Shown one piece after another: positions 52,729-64,000 of a DNA stretch of 64,000 nucleotides (its first letter is position 1; the number at the start of each line of letters is the position of its first letter). The position numbers were made by a program, and so were the translations under genes. This DNA is from Cacajao melanocephalus (Eukaryota > Chordata > Mammalia > Primates > Pitheciidae). Under the pieces are notes generated by a model, which did not search any database, was not told the origin of the DNA, and saw nothing but the letters and a program-made list of their open reading frames with translations. The DNA lies in the NCBI GenBank assembly GCA_963573385.1, contig CAUYLG010039183.1, positions 1 through 64,000 of the forward strand, in the 5' to 3' direction.

Positions 52729-53548
52729 GGCCATGCACAGTGGCTCATATGTATAATTTCAGCACTTTGGGTGGATGACGCAGGCAGACTGCTTGAGCTC
52801 AAGAGTTTGAGATCAGCCCGGGTAACATGGCAGAAACTTGTCTCTACAAAAAATACAAAACTTAGCCAGTTGTGGTGGCAGGTCTATTATCCCAACTATT
52901 TGGGAGGCTGAGATGGGATAGTTACCTGAGCCCAGGAAGTCAAGGCACCCGTGAGCCTGTTGCTAGGTTCCGGGACCTGGGGTGCAGGGGAGGCTTAGCT
53001 TACTCCCGAGTGGGCTGTCTTTCCAGGCTCTTGGTCTCTCACTCACCCAAGAATGGGAGAAGGGACAACTCCAGGCACACTGCACTCGCAACTAAATATC
53101 GGACCCCTAAGAGTTTTTGCAGAAAGTGATTTATTTAGGCAGAGAAAAAGAAGAAGGAGAAAGAAAAAGATAGGAGAGAAAAGATTCCATGATATTGTGG
53201 AAGGGGACCCAAATATGGAATCCGCCTCGATGTGGGGGACAGGGACTTTTAACCTGGGAGGATATCCCCTCTATCCAAGCCCTTTGACCTTTGAAAGGAG
53301 TTCCTTTAATCTTCCACTGGAGAGACTGATCTTTGATTCTTTCCCGTGCCTGCGAAAATTTAAACAAAGACCTCTAATCCCCGATGGAGAGGTGGGGAGG
53401 CATGGCGCTGGGAAGTTCTTGCCCTTGAAACTATGCCCCTGTGTAGACCCGGGAAGAGAATACATTCCCTCAAGCCGATATCATGTCTCTGCACTCCAGC
53501 CTGGGGGATGAAGTGAGACCCCGAAAAAGAAAGAAACAAACAAACAAA
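52729..53548 (+). mobile_element. Alu interrupted by an ERV1 LTR, 8-bp TSD
   Basis: Left part 52729-52957 starts 'ggccatgcacagtggctca'; right part 53473-53548 resumes at 'agccgatatcatgtctctgc' and ends in a (CAAA)n tail. The TSD caaaaata is at 52721-52728 and 53549-53556, and the L1 host sequence is continuous across it. The copy is old and diverged. Confidence 0.94.
52958..53472 (-). mobile_element. ERV1 solo LTR, 4-bp TSD, inside the Alu
   Basis: It has TG...CA ends (TGTTGC on the left, CCCTCA on the right) and agcc on both sides (52954-52957 and 53473-53476). AATAAA is at 53130-53135 on the minus strand, beside the shared 'agagtttttgcagaaagtga' block. It is homologous to, but clearly diverged from, the LTRs at 27435 and 37762. 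The 152-codon + frame at 53053-53511 is antisense LTR running into Alu. Confidence 0.94.
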
Positions 53549-54444
53549 CAAAAATACAATAGATGTTGAGACAAATGTGGTGAAAATGAAATGCTTGTAC
53601 TTTGCTGGGTCAAATGTTAATTAGTACGACCTCTAGGGAAAACAACATGGCTATTTCTCAAAGAACTAAAAGTAGACCTACCATTGTATCCAGAAGTCTC
53701 ACTACTATCTATCCAAAAAATTAAAAAATAATAATTATATCAAAAGACACCTGCACATGCATTTTTATCACAGCACAATTCACAATTCTAAAGATATGTA
53801 ATCAACCTGAGTGCCCACCAACTGATGAATGGAAAAAGAAAATATGGTTTACATATACCACAGAATACCACTGAGCCATAAAAAAATGTAATAATCTCTT
53901 TTGTAGCAACTTGGATAGAATTGCAGGCCATTATTCTAAGTGTTGTAACTCAGGAACGGAAAACCAAATACTGCATATTATCACTTATAAGTAGGAGTTA
54001 AACTATGAGCATGCAAAGGCATATAGAGTGGTATAATGGACACTGGAGATTAAGAAGGGGAAATGGGGGTGTGAGGAATGAAAAATTTTCTATTGTGTAA
54101 AATGTACGCTATTTAGATGACAGGTGCACTAAAAGCCCAGCCTTCCCCACTAAACAATTCATTCTTGTAAACAAAAAACACTTGTATCCTTAAATTATTA
54201 AAATAAATATTATTTTTTAAAAAACATGTTGTGACATATCTTTATTCAAACATGTGTTAACTAGAAAATCAAAATACATACTAAAAAAGAAATAATTTTT
54301 CAATATTAAAATCGACTCAATGTTTCTCTGCTTAATATGATTAATGAAACAAAATCACTGTAAGCATATATTTAGAAAAATCTTTCCAGCGTTAATTCAC
54401 AACATTATTTTTGTTAAGTTGTTGTAACTTAAAGTACTTTTAAA

Positions 54445-54785
54445 AAAGTCCTTTGCAGGGACATGGATCAAGCTAGAAGCTATAGTCCTCAGCAAACTAA
54501 CACAGGAATAGAAAACCAAACACCTCATATCTTCACTCATAAGTGGAAGTTGAACAGGTAAAACACATGGACACAGGGAGGTGAAGAACACACACTGGGG
54601 CCAGTTGGGGGTGGGGGGAAGGGAGGTAGAGTATTAGGACAAATACCTAATGCACGTGGGGCTTAAAACCTAGATGATAGGTTGATAGGTGCAGCAAACC
54701 ACCATAGCACAAGTACACCTGTGTAACAAACCTACATGTTCTGCACTTGTATCCCAGAACTTAAAGCAAAATAAAACATAAAATA
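54445..54785 (+). mobile_element. L1PA 3' end, 5'-truncated
   Basis: 'tcctttgcagggacatggat', 'cactcataagtggaagttga', 'gcagcaaaccaccatagca' and 'cagaacttaaagcaaaataa' mark a young L1 3' end with an A-rich tail. No convincing TSD. Confidence 0.92.
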
Positions 54786-54934
54786 AATCAAAACATCTGG
54801 TATCCAGCCTCATCACCTGTGCATCATTTGTGAAAACTACTGAGGTGCTTGCTTAAAGTTTATACAGCCCCATCTTAAAAAAGTAGAATAATTTGAAATG
54901 CCAATATTTATAAATTTTGCTACATATGAGTTGC

Positions 54935-55128
54935 TAAGCCATGTGCTTTATATAAATTACCTCACCTCAACTTTGCCATGAACCTCTTATATAAAGGGTA
55001 TTATCATCTACATTTTGTAAGGGGGAAAAAACTGATTCAAATGAGATTAATTGGCTTAGAGTAACACATTCAAGAATTTGTGGAACTAGGATAAAGTTCA
55101 AGCTCTCTGGTGACTGCTTTCATGAGCT
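54935..55128 (+). repeat. MIR SINE
   Basis: 'catgtgctttatataaatta', 'gggtattatcatctacattt', 'gcttagagtaacacattca' and 'tgtggaactaggataaagtt' follow the MIR core and 3' end in the correct order. Confidence 0.8.
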
Positions 55129-55264
55129 TAATGGCTATATGATATAGGTTTAAAAACATACTTTTACAAAAAAGTGAGAAAGGGAGAAGACGCCGCTTAA
55201 TCTGAGCATTCAATAACAGCTAAATTTGTAGTTACTGGAATTTAATTAATTAAAGAAAGTTCCA

Positions 55265-56085
55265 CATTAGAAACCTATTCTCCAATAAAGCTACTAATAG
55301 GAACAGGAGGCAGGGAAATTCTGGGCAGAAGAGGGCAGGTCCCTGGCACGGTCCCCACCCTCAAGCCAAAATGCCTAATGGTGTGATCCAAAGTGAGAAC
55401 TTACATCCCTGTCATCCCCACCCACTCATCCTGTACCCATATAAACCCCAGGTTCAGCCAGCAGAGAGAGGAGAAGCAGCTGGATATCAGAGATTATGGT
55501 TGCATGTTGCAAAGAAGTGGTTTGACTTCAGAGGAACAGCTTGATAGTGTAACTTCAGAGAGCAGTCCAGTTGTCTGGATAAAGAATATTACCTTCCCCC
55601 TCCATTTTCTTTTCAGCTCCCCTTCCCACTGAGAGCCACTTTCATCAGCAGTAAAATCTTCCACATTTACCATATTCAAGTCATTCATATCACCTGATTC
55701 CTCCTGGACACTGGACAAGAACTGAGGTACCATGAGTGTGGGTGCCAAAGGTTCTCACACTGACCCTCCACTGAGTTGCCAATATGTAAGCCATTCATAA
55801 ATGGTAAAGCTAAAAGGACACTTTAACACTTCCTCTAGGGCTTCAGGGGTCATAGGCACTCTCCACTAGATGCTACTGCAGGGTGGGTACAGAGTTCAGT
55901 CTTGCAGTATCCAAAAGTGCTCCCCCCAGCTCCTGTGCCTGCCCACCTGCACTCCTCCTCTCACGAGGGATGGAGCAGTGAGTGAGTGGAGTTCAGCCCT
56001 GTCTGCACCCTTGCACTTCAGTTCCTACTTACGAAGGGGTCAGGGAAATATCCTGCTTCACTATCATGTTCCATGTGTGAATTAA
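55265..56085 (+). mobile_element. ERV1 LTR, LTR10-like (HERV-I group), tentative
   Basis: This is a GC-rich island for the window. A TATA box (catataaacc, about 55438) is followed by 'agccagcagagagaggagaa'. The R/U5-like part has 'ccactgagagccactttcat', a degenerate polyadenylation hexamer (agtaaa), 'ctgattcctcctggacactg', then 'ctagggcttcaggggtcata' and 'aggggtcagggaaatatcct'. The order fits LTR10, but this is recall without alignment. No TSD or internal region was found, so it may be solo or truncated. Confidence 0.6.
55436..55446 (+). promoter_or_regulatory. LTR TATA box
   Basis: The TATA-like motif atataaac is about 30 bp upstream of a 'cagccagcagagag' start-like region within the LTR10-like LTR. 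It would drive transcription rightward if active. It is predicted from position only. Confidence 0.4.
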
Positions 56086-59034
56086 CATGGATAGAAATTC
56101 AGATCTTGGTAAAATTGTATCATTGTTTTACTGACACACTCTTGATACAATTCATATTTTAAAACCTATTTCTCATTTTTCTACCATCCTTTTACTTGAG
56201 TTGTCTGACCTCTTTGCTCAAATTAAGTCTTATTTTTCTGATTCTGACATGTGTAAACAGAACTTGCTTATCTATGTTACTTGGATTAAAGTTAGCTTTC
56301 TTGATTATAGGATTTACTACTTATGTGTTTTTGTATTTTAATAACAAATTATCTACTAAATGAGAGATGTAGATGATGACAGAGATATAAGGAGTTAAAT
56401 ATATTAAAAAGCAGACTAAAATGAAAACAAAAATGGAAAGTGACAGAGCAGAAGAGTGAAAAACTATTCAAGCGTTGGTAGCTGTTATTCGAAGGGCTTC
56501 AAAGAATTGACTTTAGAAAATATTTTTTATTCATTTAAAATGACATAATGTAAAGTGTGTTAACATCCTCAATTTTCAGACATGTACTAATTATTTAACT
56601 AACCTCAATTTCCTATTTCTGAAATTGAGTGAATTTAAAATAATGAGATCATTGTGTCTGTTTCACACTTTGAGTCTTCCTAGAATAAGAAATGAAATGG
56701 CAAATAAATTTGAAAAATGATGGCATCTCAACCCTTTTCAGAAAATAAATATATAACCAGAGCATGTAAACTCACTGTCACTTCATATAGTAGCAATCTA
56801 GACTAAAATGAAGATGAAACAGCTTTCCTGGCTGAAATAAAGATATCAACTACATTAAATTAGATTTTTTGGTACTTAAGTGAAAGACCGTTTTTCCAGT
56901 ATCTGAATTACCTGCCTCAAATCACTTCATAAATTGGACTAAACAGTATCGAGTTTTGGGATTGTTTTTCTATTCCCCTTGCTTGACATGAAGTTCAGTA
57001 CTCCATTTCTTCTTTAACTATGAGAGAAGCTTTAATAACAGAGACTACATAAGTAGTGTAGAAATGAAATGTCTCAAATTGCATTTGTGTCCCCAGTGTC
57101 TGTTTCAGATTTGTCCTAAGAAAAGTACATATTTTGAAGTAGTTTTAAAGGGCTCTCCTTTTGAATGGATTATAATTTATTTCATGAGACACACATTTTC
57201 TCTCTTGAAAATAAGAGGAAAATAATTCTTCTTTGTTAGATTTTTAGTATAATTGTCCAGAGAATGTCTTATACTGATCACCTCCATTTCCACAATATGT
57301 AAATATATATATATTTTTTTCTTAATGTTAGTCTCCTTAATATGACCATGGTGATAGTTCTTTAAATTCAAGTTTATTGATCTGTTTATAAGTTAGGGAG
57401 AAGGCGGGTGAAAAGGAATTTCAGTCTAAAAATTCTCTCATTATGATATAATTGTACAGAGATCACATACAAATATGTCGACTATACATAGATTTATAAA
57501 AATAAAAATGTGGCTTAAAGTCAGAGTAGAAAAGGAATTTAAAATTTATATTATCTTTATAAATAGATAAAAATAAAAATCACTAATAATTATATTTTGC
57601 AAAACAAGACTTTCAAAACTCTATCATTAATATGCTATTCAGTTAACTGTAAGCATTTAATACAAAGTATTTATTAGAGATTGAATAAAATTTCACACTG
57701 TCAATTGTATGCCATAGAAGCTAAAACACTATTGCATTAATATAAACACTGTTTTTAAAAGCCTACTAATTGCATCAGAATATCAAAGTAGTAGTCTATC
57801 CAAATATACCTGTGGAATTAAATTTAATTTTTAAAAAAGCTACTAATGGATTTAAGGAGTTATTACTAAACCCTGTTTTGTTTTGGTTTTGCCATGAATG
57901 CTGCTATTATCTTTACATCTATAAATTATATCTTTGATTTAAAAAAGTTAATCTTTACTTTTACATAATTTAAAATTAGCTATAAGGTTTTAAAAATTTA
58001 GAAGTCTGATTTTAAGCCATATATTTTCCCTTTGCATTGGAATTTTCCAGAGAAAAGCCAAGATATCTGAATTTTCAATTGCATCTTTATTGGATTTAAG
58101 TAAGACTTAAATCAATAACATTCTAATTTAAAAGAAGCTACTTGATTTTCAAGATACTTAATTAAAGCTACATTCTATTAGCTGAAATAATCTAAATCTG
58201 GCTTAATCTACTGAACCATTTTATCAGTTTGTTCTTTCCTGAAGACTGTTGATTCAATCATTCCTCATAGATACCACTTACAGAACTTTAACTCCCCATG
58301 AGACATCTGATAAATAGACTATTAAACACTGAACTCATATTTTACTCATATATTTAGCACTAAAATATAGGCATGTCTAACAAATTTCAGTAAATAATTA
58401 CTGTAATTACAATAAAAATCTCAAAAATTAACCTGTTTGAATATTTGCAACTCAATTGAAAATATAATTTCTCCTCTACATATGAGCCTCTATCTTTTTG
58501 TGTTTACTGCCTTTTACTAAACTGATAAGAAATACAATTATGTAGGATGTAGAAACAAATTGCCAATCATGTATACCTGGATTCTTTACCGGTGTATGTT
58601 AAAAGAGTTATTGCAAACATATTCAAAAACATAGATCATGCACAGTATATTACTGAAAAAAATCTGAAAGCACAAATCATACTGCAAGTTTTGAAAGGCA
58701 TTCTATATGACCAACATAGAATTATTTTAGATACTGTTTGTTGCTTAAATTTAATGTCTGTTTAAACCAATAGGATGTTAAATAGTTTATCTTTAGTAAA
58801 ACTATTACTTCCAAGGAACATCAAAGACAGCATTTATATTTAAAATTATAAAGTATATAAGAAAATGAATGTCTTGATAGTCTGTTTAATGGGTATGTTT
58901 AAGTGTGTGTGTATGTAATTTTTGTCTGAAACCATAAAGTGTCATTCACTAGGATCTTATCTTAAGCCCTTTGTTTTCTCATATCACATGCTATCCCTTG
59001 ATGGTTTTCTAATAAGGACAATGGCAACAATTGT
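56086..59034. other. AT-rich sequence, nothing recognised
   Basis: At about 56575-56680, a MIR-like 'aacctcaatttcctatttct' piece is possible. No other repeat or coding sequence is recognised. 58900-58918 has a short GT-rich run. Confidence 0.5.
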
Positions 59035-59100
59035 TATTATTTATAAAACAATTACTATGCACCAAGCACTGTTTAAGACAGGTAATATGTTAAATTGTCA
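59035..59100 (+). repeat. Possible MIR fragment
   Basis: 'aattactatgcaccaagcac' followed by 'tgtttaagacaggtaatat' resembles the MIR 5' half ('ctactatgtgccaggcactg'). Short. Confidence 0.5.
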
Positions 59101-59112
59101 TTAAGGATAATG

Positions 59113-59605
59113 TGCTTTTAATTGTTTATTGATATAAAATAGCTGTACCTATTTATAGGATATATAGTTTTTTTATACATACATACAATGCATAAAGAAA
59201 AAATTGGGTAATTAGGATATAAATTACCTCAAACATTTCTCACTTCTGTATGTTGGGAACATTCCAAATTTTCTCTGCTACTTATTGTGAAATATCATAT
59301 ACACTGTTGTTAATGATAGTTACCCTACTGTCTTAGTAACCTCTAGAATTTACTCCTTCTACCTAACAGTATTTTTGTACCCATTAACTAACTTCTCTCC
59401 TCATCACCTCCCTCCACTACCTTTTTCATTATCTGGCAACCACCATTCTGCCCACCACCTCTGTTGAATTAACTTTTTTTAGCTCCAACATATGAGTAAG
59501 AACATGCTATATTTGGCTTTCTTTTCCTGGATTATTTCACTTAACGTAATGTCCAGTTCCATCCATGATGTTGCAAATGACAGGGTTTTATAAAAAGGCT
59601 GAATA
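59113..59605 (-). mobile_element. L1 3' UTR/ORF2 end (L1MA/L1PB-like), antisense
   Basis: 'tagctgtacctatttatagg', 'ttgggaacattccaaatttt', 'gtacccattaactaacttct', 'caacatatgagtaagaacat' and 'agttccatccatgatgttgc' are the complement of an L1 3' end. It is 5'-truncated. TSD not resolved. Confidence 0.92.
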
Positions 59606-59639
59606 ATTGACCTTGATTTAGAATTAAACGATTTTACCA

Positions 59640-60005
59640 TTGGTCAATGAATGAGCAATCGGAACTTACGGATGCTAAGAACTTCTGTATACACTTCTTT
59701 CAGCTTACTGAAGTACTCTGAAGGTATATTTTTTGCATAAATAAGGAGGTCAGACATCATTTCTTTCTCACTTGACATGCAGAATCCTTCAAAGTCACTA
59801 CTTTATTCATTATCATCATTGAACATAGTGGCAGGCCAGAGGTTGTGCCAGGAATAAACATTGTGTCTTTAGTCACTGTGTTCCAACCTTGGCAATAGCA
59901 TATATGGCCTCCTTCATGATATACTTACAAATATACATCTAGTTAGCAAAAAAGATACAGTTGAAACTGGGGCAGGAATTGTCGTCACAGCTTGAAAAGC
60001 AAATA
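59640..60005 (-). pseudogene. Unidentified coding-like remnant
   Basis: Minus-strand translation gives a run of about 45 codons (about 59685-59815) with an acidic start, SSDFEGF-like, then EKEMMSDLLIYAKNIPSEYF and a Lys/Glu-rich helix-like end. Codons upstream hold several stops. Composition differs from the surrounding AT-rich noise, which suggests a decayed gene, processed copy or transposase. I do not recognise the family, and chance cannot be excluded. Confidence 0.25.
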
Positions 60006-60892
60006 TGACCTCCTAATTCTGACATTTTAAGTCTCATTGTTCTTTATTCATTTGCATTTATTCTGAAATTCTATTATATTAATAACCTACTCCTTTCTGT
60101 ATTAAGTACATTTTTATTTTATATTTTTACTGTTTTCTTTCTTTTTCTAAACAAGTCATTCTTTATTGATTGTGATTTAGCATTTATCTCCAATTTCTTT
60201 CTTAACCTCATTTCTGTTTTCTTCAGTGACACCCTCTGATTCACTCATACAGATTTCTTTACTTTTCACCCCATATACCAAGCTTCCTATTTTTACTCCT
60301 ATGTTTACCTCCTCTCCAAGACAAAAATAAAATAAAACAAAACCTAATATTTATTTTAAAACATAGTTTTGTCCATCTTTTCCTTATAAAAATTTCTCCA
60401 AGAACTACTCCCATGGCTCTACATGTTCCTATTATTTTTAAATATTGGATATATGGTTTAGCACTTCAAGATATGTTGTTTTCAGAAGTACACAAATTGT
60501 TTTACTCTTTTTCATTCTTCAAAACAGAGAAATGGCCAGTGGTTTTTATTCTATAGTTTGCCTGTATGAGTGCTCCTGAGTAAGGCTGGTATATATGTTT
60601 TCTTGATGATGCTTAACATTTGTCTGGCTTTCAGAACAGACAAATATTAAGTCTATAGTATTCTCTCAGAATTAATTAGAAAGTAGAATAAATTAACTAG
60701 AAAGTGAAATGGTCATATCTTCATTATGACTACATATTCCGTTATTAAATTAACTCCTTTATCTATGAATTTTTAATTGACCCAACCATAGCCCCTTTGT
60801 CTGAAGATGTAACTTTTCTCCTAGGCTCAAAATATGCTGTAGCATGTTATATTAATTTGTGTTATAGTAACGAAGTTTGAAACTAAATAACA
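60006..60892. other. AT-rich sequence, nothing recognised
   Basis: Pyrimidine-rich at 60010-60330. No element was recognised. Confidence 0.5.
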
Positions 60893-60920
60893 TATATTCC
60901 AAGCACTGTGCTCAACATTC

Positions 60921-60954
<34 letters not shown>

Positions 60955-61068
60955 ATTATCACCTTATTTATTAGATACTGTAATTATTTTCATATTATAG
61001 ATGAAGAAACTGAAGTTCACAGTTAAAATAATTTGATCAAAATTACATAGGAGTAAAGATTTGAACTG
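60893..61068 (+). repeat. MIR SINE with internal (AT)n
   Basis: 'ccaagcactgtgctcaacat', an (AT)14 tract at 60924-60951, 'tagatgaagaaactgaagtt' and 'gagtaaagatttgaactg' are MIR in order. The MST LTR begins where the MIR 3' part should continue. Confidence 0.82.
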
Positions 61069-61401
61069 TGATACGGTTTGGATCTGTGTCATTGCCCAAA
61101 TCTTGTGTTGAATTCTAATCCCTAGTGTTGGAGGAGAGGCTTGGTGGGAAGCGGTTAGATCAGGGCGGTGGAGTTCTCATGAATGGGTTAGTACTATCCC
61201 CTTGGTGATGCTCTCCTGATAGTGAGCGAGTGAGTTACTGTGAGAAAAACATAAGTAAAAACTCCCTGAGGCCTCCCCAGAAGTAGATCCTGTCATGCTT
61301 TCTGTACAGCCTGTAGAATTATAGCCAATTAAACCTCTTTTCTTTATAAATGTCCCAGGGTCAGGTATCTTTATATAGCAGTACAAGAATGGACTAATAT
61401 A
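61069..61401 (+). mobile_element. MST-type MaLR solo LTR
   Basis: It begins 'tgatacggtttggatctgtg' and ends 'aagaatggactaatata', with 'tgaggcctccccagaagtag' and 'ccaattaaacctcttttctt' between, as in MSTB-D LTRs. The AATTAAA-like signal is intact. No matching 5-bp TSD was seen. It cuts into a MIR. Confidence 0.9.
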
Positions 61402-63735
61402 AATCAAAAGCCCAATACAATCAACAATAATATCATGTGTTTTCATGAAAGATACACAATCCTTGTCTAGAAATGTGATGCTTTTATAGAAGGTAAGACA
61501 AGTCTAATAAATAAACATGAGTAAAATAAAGCTTAAGAAAAGTCAATGTTTAATTTATTATTCAACTGAGGCACTTTTCAGAGTTAATTATGCAATTAAT
61601 AATTATACCAGGTCAACAGGTTTACATGAAAACTTGGGCTTAGAGTCATCTTGTAAAGGGAATGCTACTCTAGTTAATTGAAAAGACATGAAAATTAAAC
61701 TTGCTGCATTCAAATCATCCTCATCTGAGTTTCTGAACCAGGACAGAAAGAGGAAGAAAATATTGCCAAAACCCTCAGTTTTCCTCTACCTCCATTCATC
61801 ATGCATATACACATTCATATATTCAGACTTTCTGAGCTTCTACACCATTGAGTCACCTTAGATGATCAGACATACTATTTAGTGAATCTAGGGGAAAACC
61901 TTCTATTCAATGCTATTACAAATTTATATTTTACCTTATTCACATTTTGGCACTGTAATTCTAGAATTAAGTTTCTGCTTTTGTCCCTACTCCTTGCCTA
62001 GTCAATTTGTTAGTCCTTAACAGTTTAGGGACCAAAGCTGAAGCCCTTAACAGTGACAGAGAATAAATATCTGCTGTGATCATAATCTTTCTCCTTCATG
62101 ACCTGATCTTGTCCTCATATCTAAGATCCTGCCCTGGATCTTGTTCAAACTGACAAGTAAATTATCAATCCATCTTACTGATTGTTCACCATTTAACAAG
62201 TGATATTTATTGTTCACCTCATCACTGAGAGACCTGGTGATACAAGGGCCAATAAGATGTAAATCCTATTGTCACAGAGCCATTGCAATCCTGTCTTAGA
62301 TGCAGATAGACATCAAGAAGTAACTGCCTCATCAACCATACATCATCTGCAAGGCTGTTCTTGGAGAGAAGAGCTTTGCATCTGGATCAATTTTGTGTGT
62401 GTCCATAATGCCCTGCTGGACATATTTCATAGTATTCTTTTGTGTGTATCCTTTGACACCATAGCCATTTAATTAGGCTCCACTTCCTTGGCACAAAATT
62501 TAGCAGGTGTGACTTTATTTTTGGTGAGGAATGGTTGATATGTAATTTAAATAACCCAGTTAAATATGAGTTAAATAACATAAGCTTCCCCTTTCTTTTA
62601 ATTTTGCCAATTCCCATAAGAAATACCAAAAGAAATGCCAAAATAAAAGTGCTAAAATATGAAAATAATCACAATATAAAAGTCAAATGTCTTAATGGTA
62701 GAAATAAAAAAAAATCATGTGTGAACATCCCTGAACTGGGATTTACACGTTTCTGTTGTCTTCAAAAATTTCAGATATCTCATCACCCGTATTAAGAAAT
62801 ATACATTATATTTGTTTTTTAATATAACGAAATCCAAATGCAAAACTTAAGTGGAGCATTTGATATAGTCACTGGCAAATAATCAAAGTTCATTCATTGT
62901 AAGCCCCATTTAAACCACTCACATGTAATTTTATTTTGTACTTTAATTCTGATGTCTAAATGTATGATACTAATGAGTATTAAAAAGAGATGCTAACTAA
63001 AATGGAGAATTCAAGCTAACAACTTCAAAGACCTTAAATTTCTTGACTGAAGTAAAAACTATCACAAAATCATATGCTATGTCACATAAACACACAGACC
63101 AAAACATGCATGTACACAATATTATCCTGGGTAAAAATCACCACCAAGATTCATATATTCCCTATTTGTGTATTCAAAATATGCATTTCAGAAAAAAACT
63201 GACGTTTTAATTATGGGCACTGAGATAAATGCAAGTAAAATATAAATCTGATTTTTGTTTCCAGGTGTGCTATCTATATGTATCAGAAAAGGCTGACATA
63301 TGTTTCCTAAACAATCATTACAAAATATTATATTATTATTCTATAGAAATAACAAATATGTTATTTCATAGAAATTCAATAATGGAGCAAAGGAAATCTG
63401 GTCAAGAAAATTCCTAAAAAAGCGATGAGACATCAACTGGACTTTAGAACTGTGGAATAGAGGACAAATGAATACTGATTCATTAAACAGTTTCCAGAAT
63501 TCCAGTTGTTTTTAGGCAAAGCCAGTAGATGTGTCTGAGTAAATGGAAGAAATGCATGAGTCAGTATTGGGAAATGATTCTATAAACGTTCCAGAGATAT
63601 GGGACAAAGAAGCATCAGACTTACCTTTCTCATCAATTGAAATATTTCTGATTGGACTCAATTGCTGTTTTTATATTCTATTTGAGTCTTTATAAAATCT
63701 AGTTAGGTGTAATGATGAGATCCAATTACGTCAGG
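61402..63735. other. AT-rich sequence, mostly unrecognised
   Basis: At about 62165-62285, 'gagacctggtgatacaaggg' followed by 'ccaataagatgtaaatcct' may be an ancient MIR/LINE fragment. Open frames at 62269-62472 (+), 62387-62641 (-) and 62535-62795 (+) overlap and show no domains. Confidence 0.45.
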
Positions 63736-63940
63736 ATCTTTGAATACGAGGCCATGTAAAGTGTTGGCTCCCACTTCGCCTTCTGCTATGTTTACTGGGG
63801 CTTCCCCAGAAGTTATGCAGATGCCAGTGTCATGTTTCCTGTACATCCTGCAGAAATGTGAGCCAATTAAACTTCTTTTCTTTATAAATTGCCCAGTTTC
63901 AGGTATTTCTTTCTAGCAATGTGAGAACAACATAATAAAA
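63736..63940 (+). mobile_element. MST/MLT1-type MaLR LTR, 3' fragment
   Basis: 'cccacttcgccttctgctat', 'gatgccagtgtcatgtttcc', 'gtgagccaattaaacttctt' and 'tttcttctttataaattgcc'-type sequence match the second half of an MST LTR. The 5' half is missing or unrecognisable. Confidence 0.82.
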
Positions 63941-63941
63941 A

Positions 63942-63978
63942 CATATCTATATATCTATATCTATCTATCTATATATTT
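63942..63978 (+). repeat. (TATC)n/(TA)n microsatellite
   Basis: Short interrupted TATC tetramer repeat at the end of the MaLR fragment, adjacent to A-rich sequence. Confidence 0.9.
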
Positions 63979-64000
63979 TATTGTAGAGCATGAGAAAGTA

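Larger units (their letters stand above)
51103..54205 (+). mobile_element. L1 (L1PB/L1MA-like) 3' half, with nested Alu and LTR
   Basis: Sense ORF2 begins 'attatcatctcaatagatg' and continues to the 3' UTR, which ends near 54205 with 'ccttaaattattaaaataa'. Reading frames are broken throughout; a 95-codon antisense frame at 52116-52403 is a shadow. It carries an (AT)n tract at 52518-52556, a local micro-rearrangement at 51383-51450, and an Alu at 52729-53548. Confidence 0.9.

Noticed and set aside
53053..53511. 152-codon + strand open frame
   Set aside because: It is the antisense of an ERV1 LTR continuing into Alu sequence. It has no domain and crosses an insertion boundary.

Overview
The window is AT-rich primate, almost certainly human, nuclear DNA. 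It contains many Alu copies with target-site duplications (TSDs), young L1PA 3' ends, THE1/MST-type MaLR LTRs, an MLT2 LTR, Tigger, MER1 and MER2 DNA transposons, MIRs and several endogenous retroviral LTRs. I found no intact cellular gene, exon set, tRNA, rRNA or CRISPR array. The open frames are short and almost all lie inside repeats. The setting is a gene desert or a very large intron, and its content is best read as a record of insertions.

Layout. 0-9 kb: TA-rich start, a MIR, an L1 3' end, a GGAA-type microsatellite, a GA tract, a decayed stretch that may be ERVL-type internal sequence on the minus strand, and an Alu in a 15-bp TSD. 10-14 kb: an internally deleted THE1/MST MaLR provirus, an MLT2 solo LTR in a 5-bp TSD, and a Tigger element with both inverted termini. 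14-25 kb: ancient LINE fragments, three Alu-type elements, a hairpin next to a 30-bp tandem duplication, and a MER1-type hAT element. 25.0-28.0 kb: a MER2 fragment abutting a minus-strand gammaretrovirus-like (ERV1) provirus. The provirus has lost gag, most of pol and the Env surface subunit, but keeps a 17-nt primer-binding site that I match to tRNA-Arg. 28.0-35.4 kb: a decayed L1 with nested Alu and L1 insertions. 37-41 kb: an MLT1 LTR split by an Alu, then a minus-strand MaLR provirus whose 3' LTR was hit by a solo LTR of the same ERV1 family. 41-50 kb: mostly unique AT-rich DNA with an L1 fragment, an Alu, a 47-bp tandem duplication and an L1PA end. 50.5-54.8 kb: an MLT1 LTR, an L1 with an inverted 5' part, an Alu inside it, a third ERV1 LTR inside that Alu, and another L1PA end. 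55-64 kb: a MIR, an LTR10-like LTR, an L1 3' end, a MIR interrupted by an MST LTR, and a final MST-like LTR fragment.

No genes work together here. The most informative signals are the nested insertions, which give relative ages from sequence alone, and the repeated same-orientation insertion of one ERV1 LTR family within 28 kb. I did not find convincing evidence for a previously undescribed biological system. Repeat names come from recognition of consensus features without a database search, and subfamily assignments are tentative.
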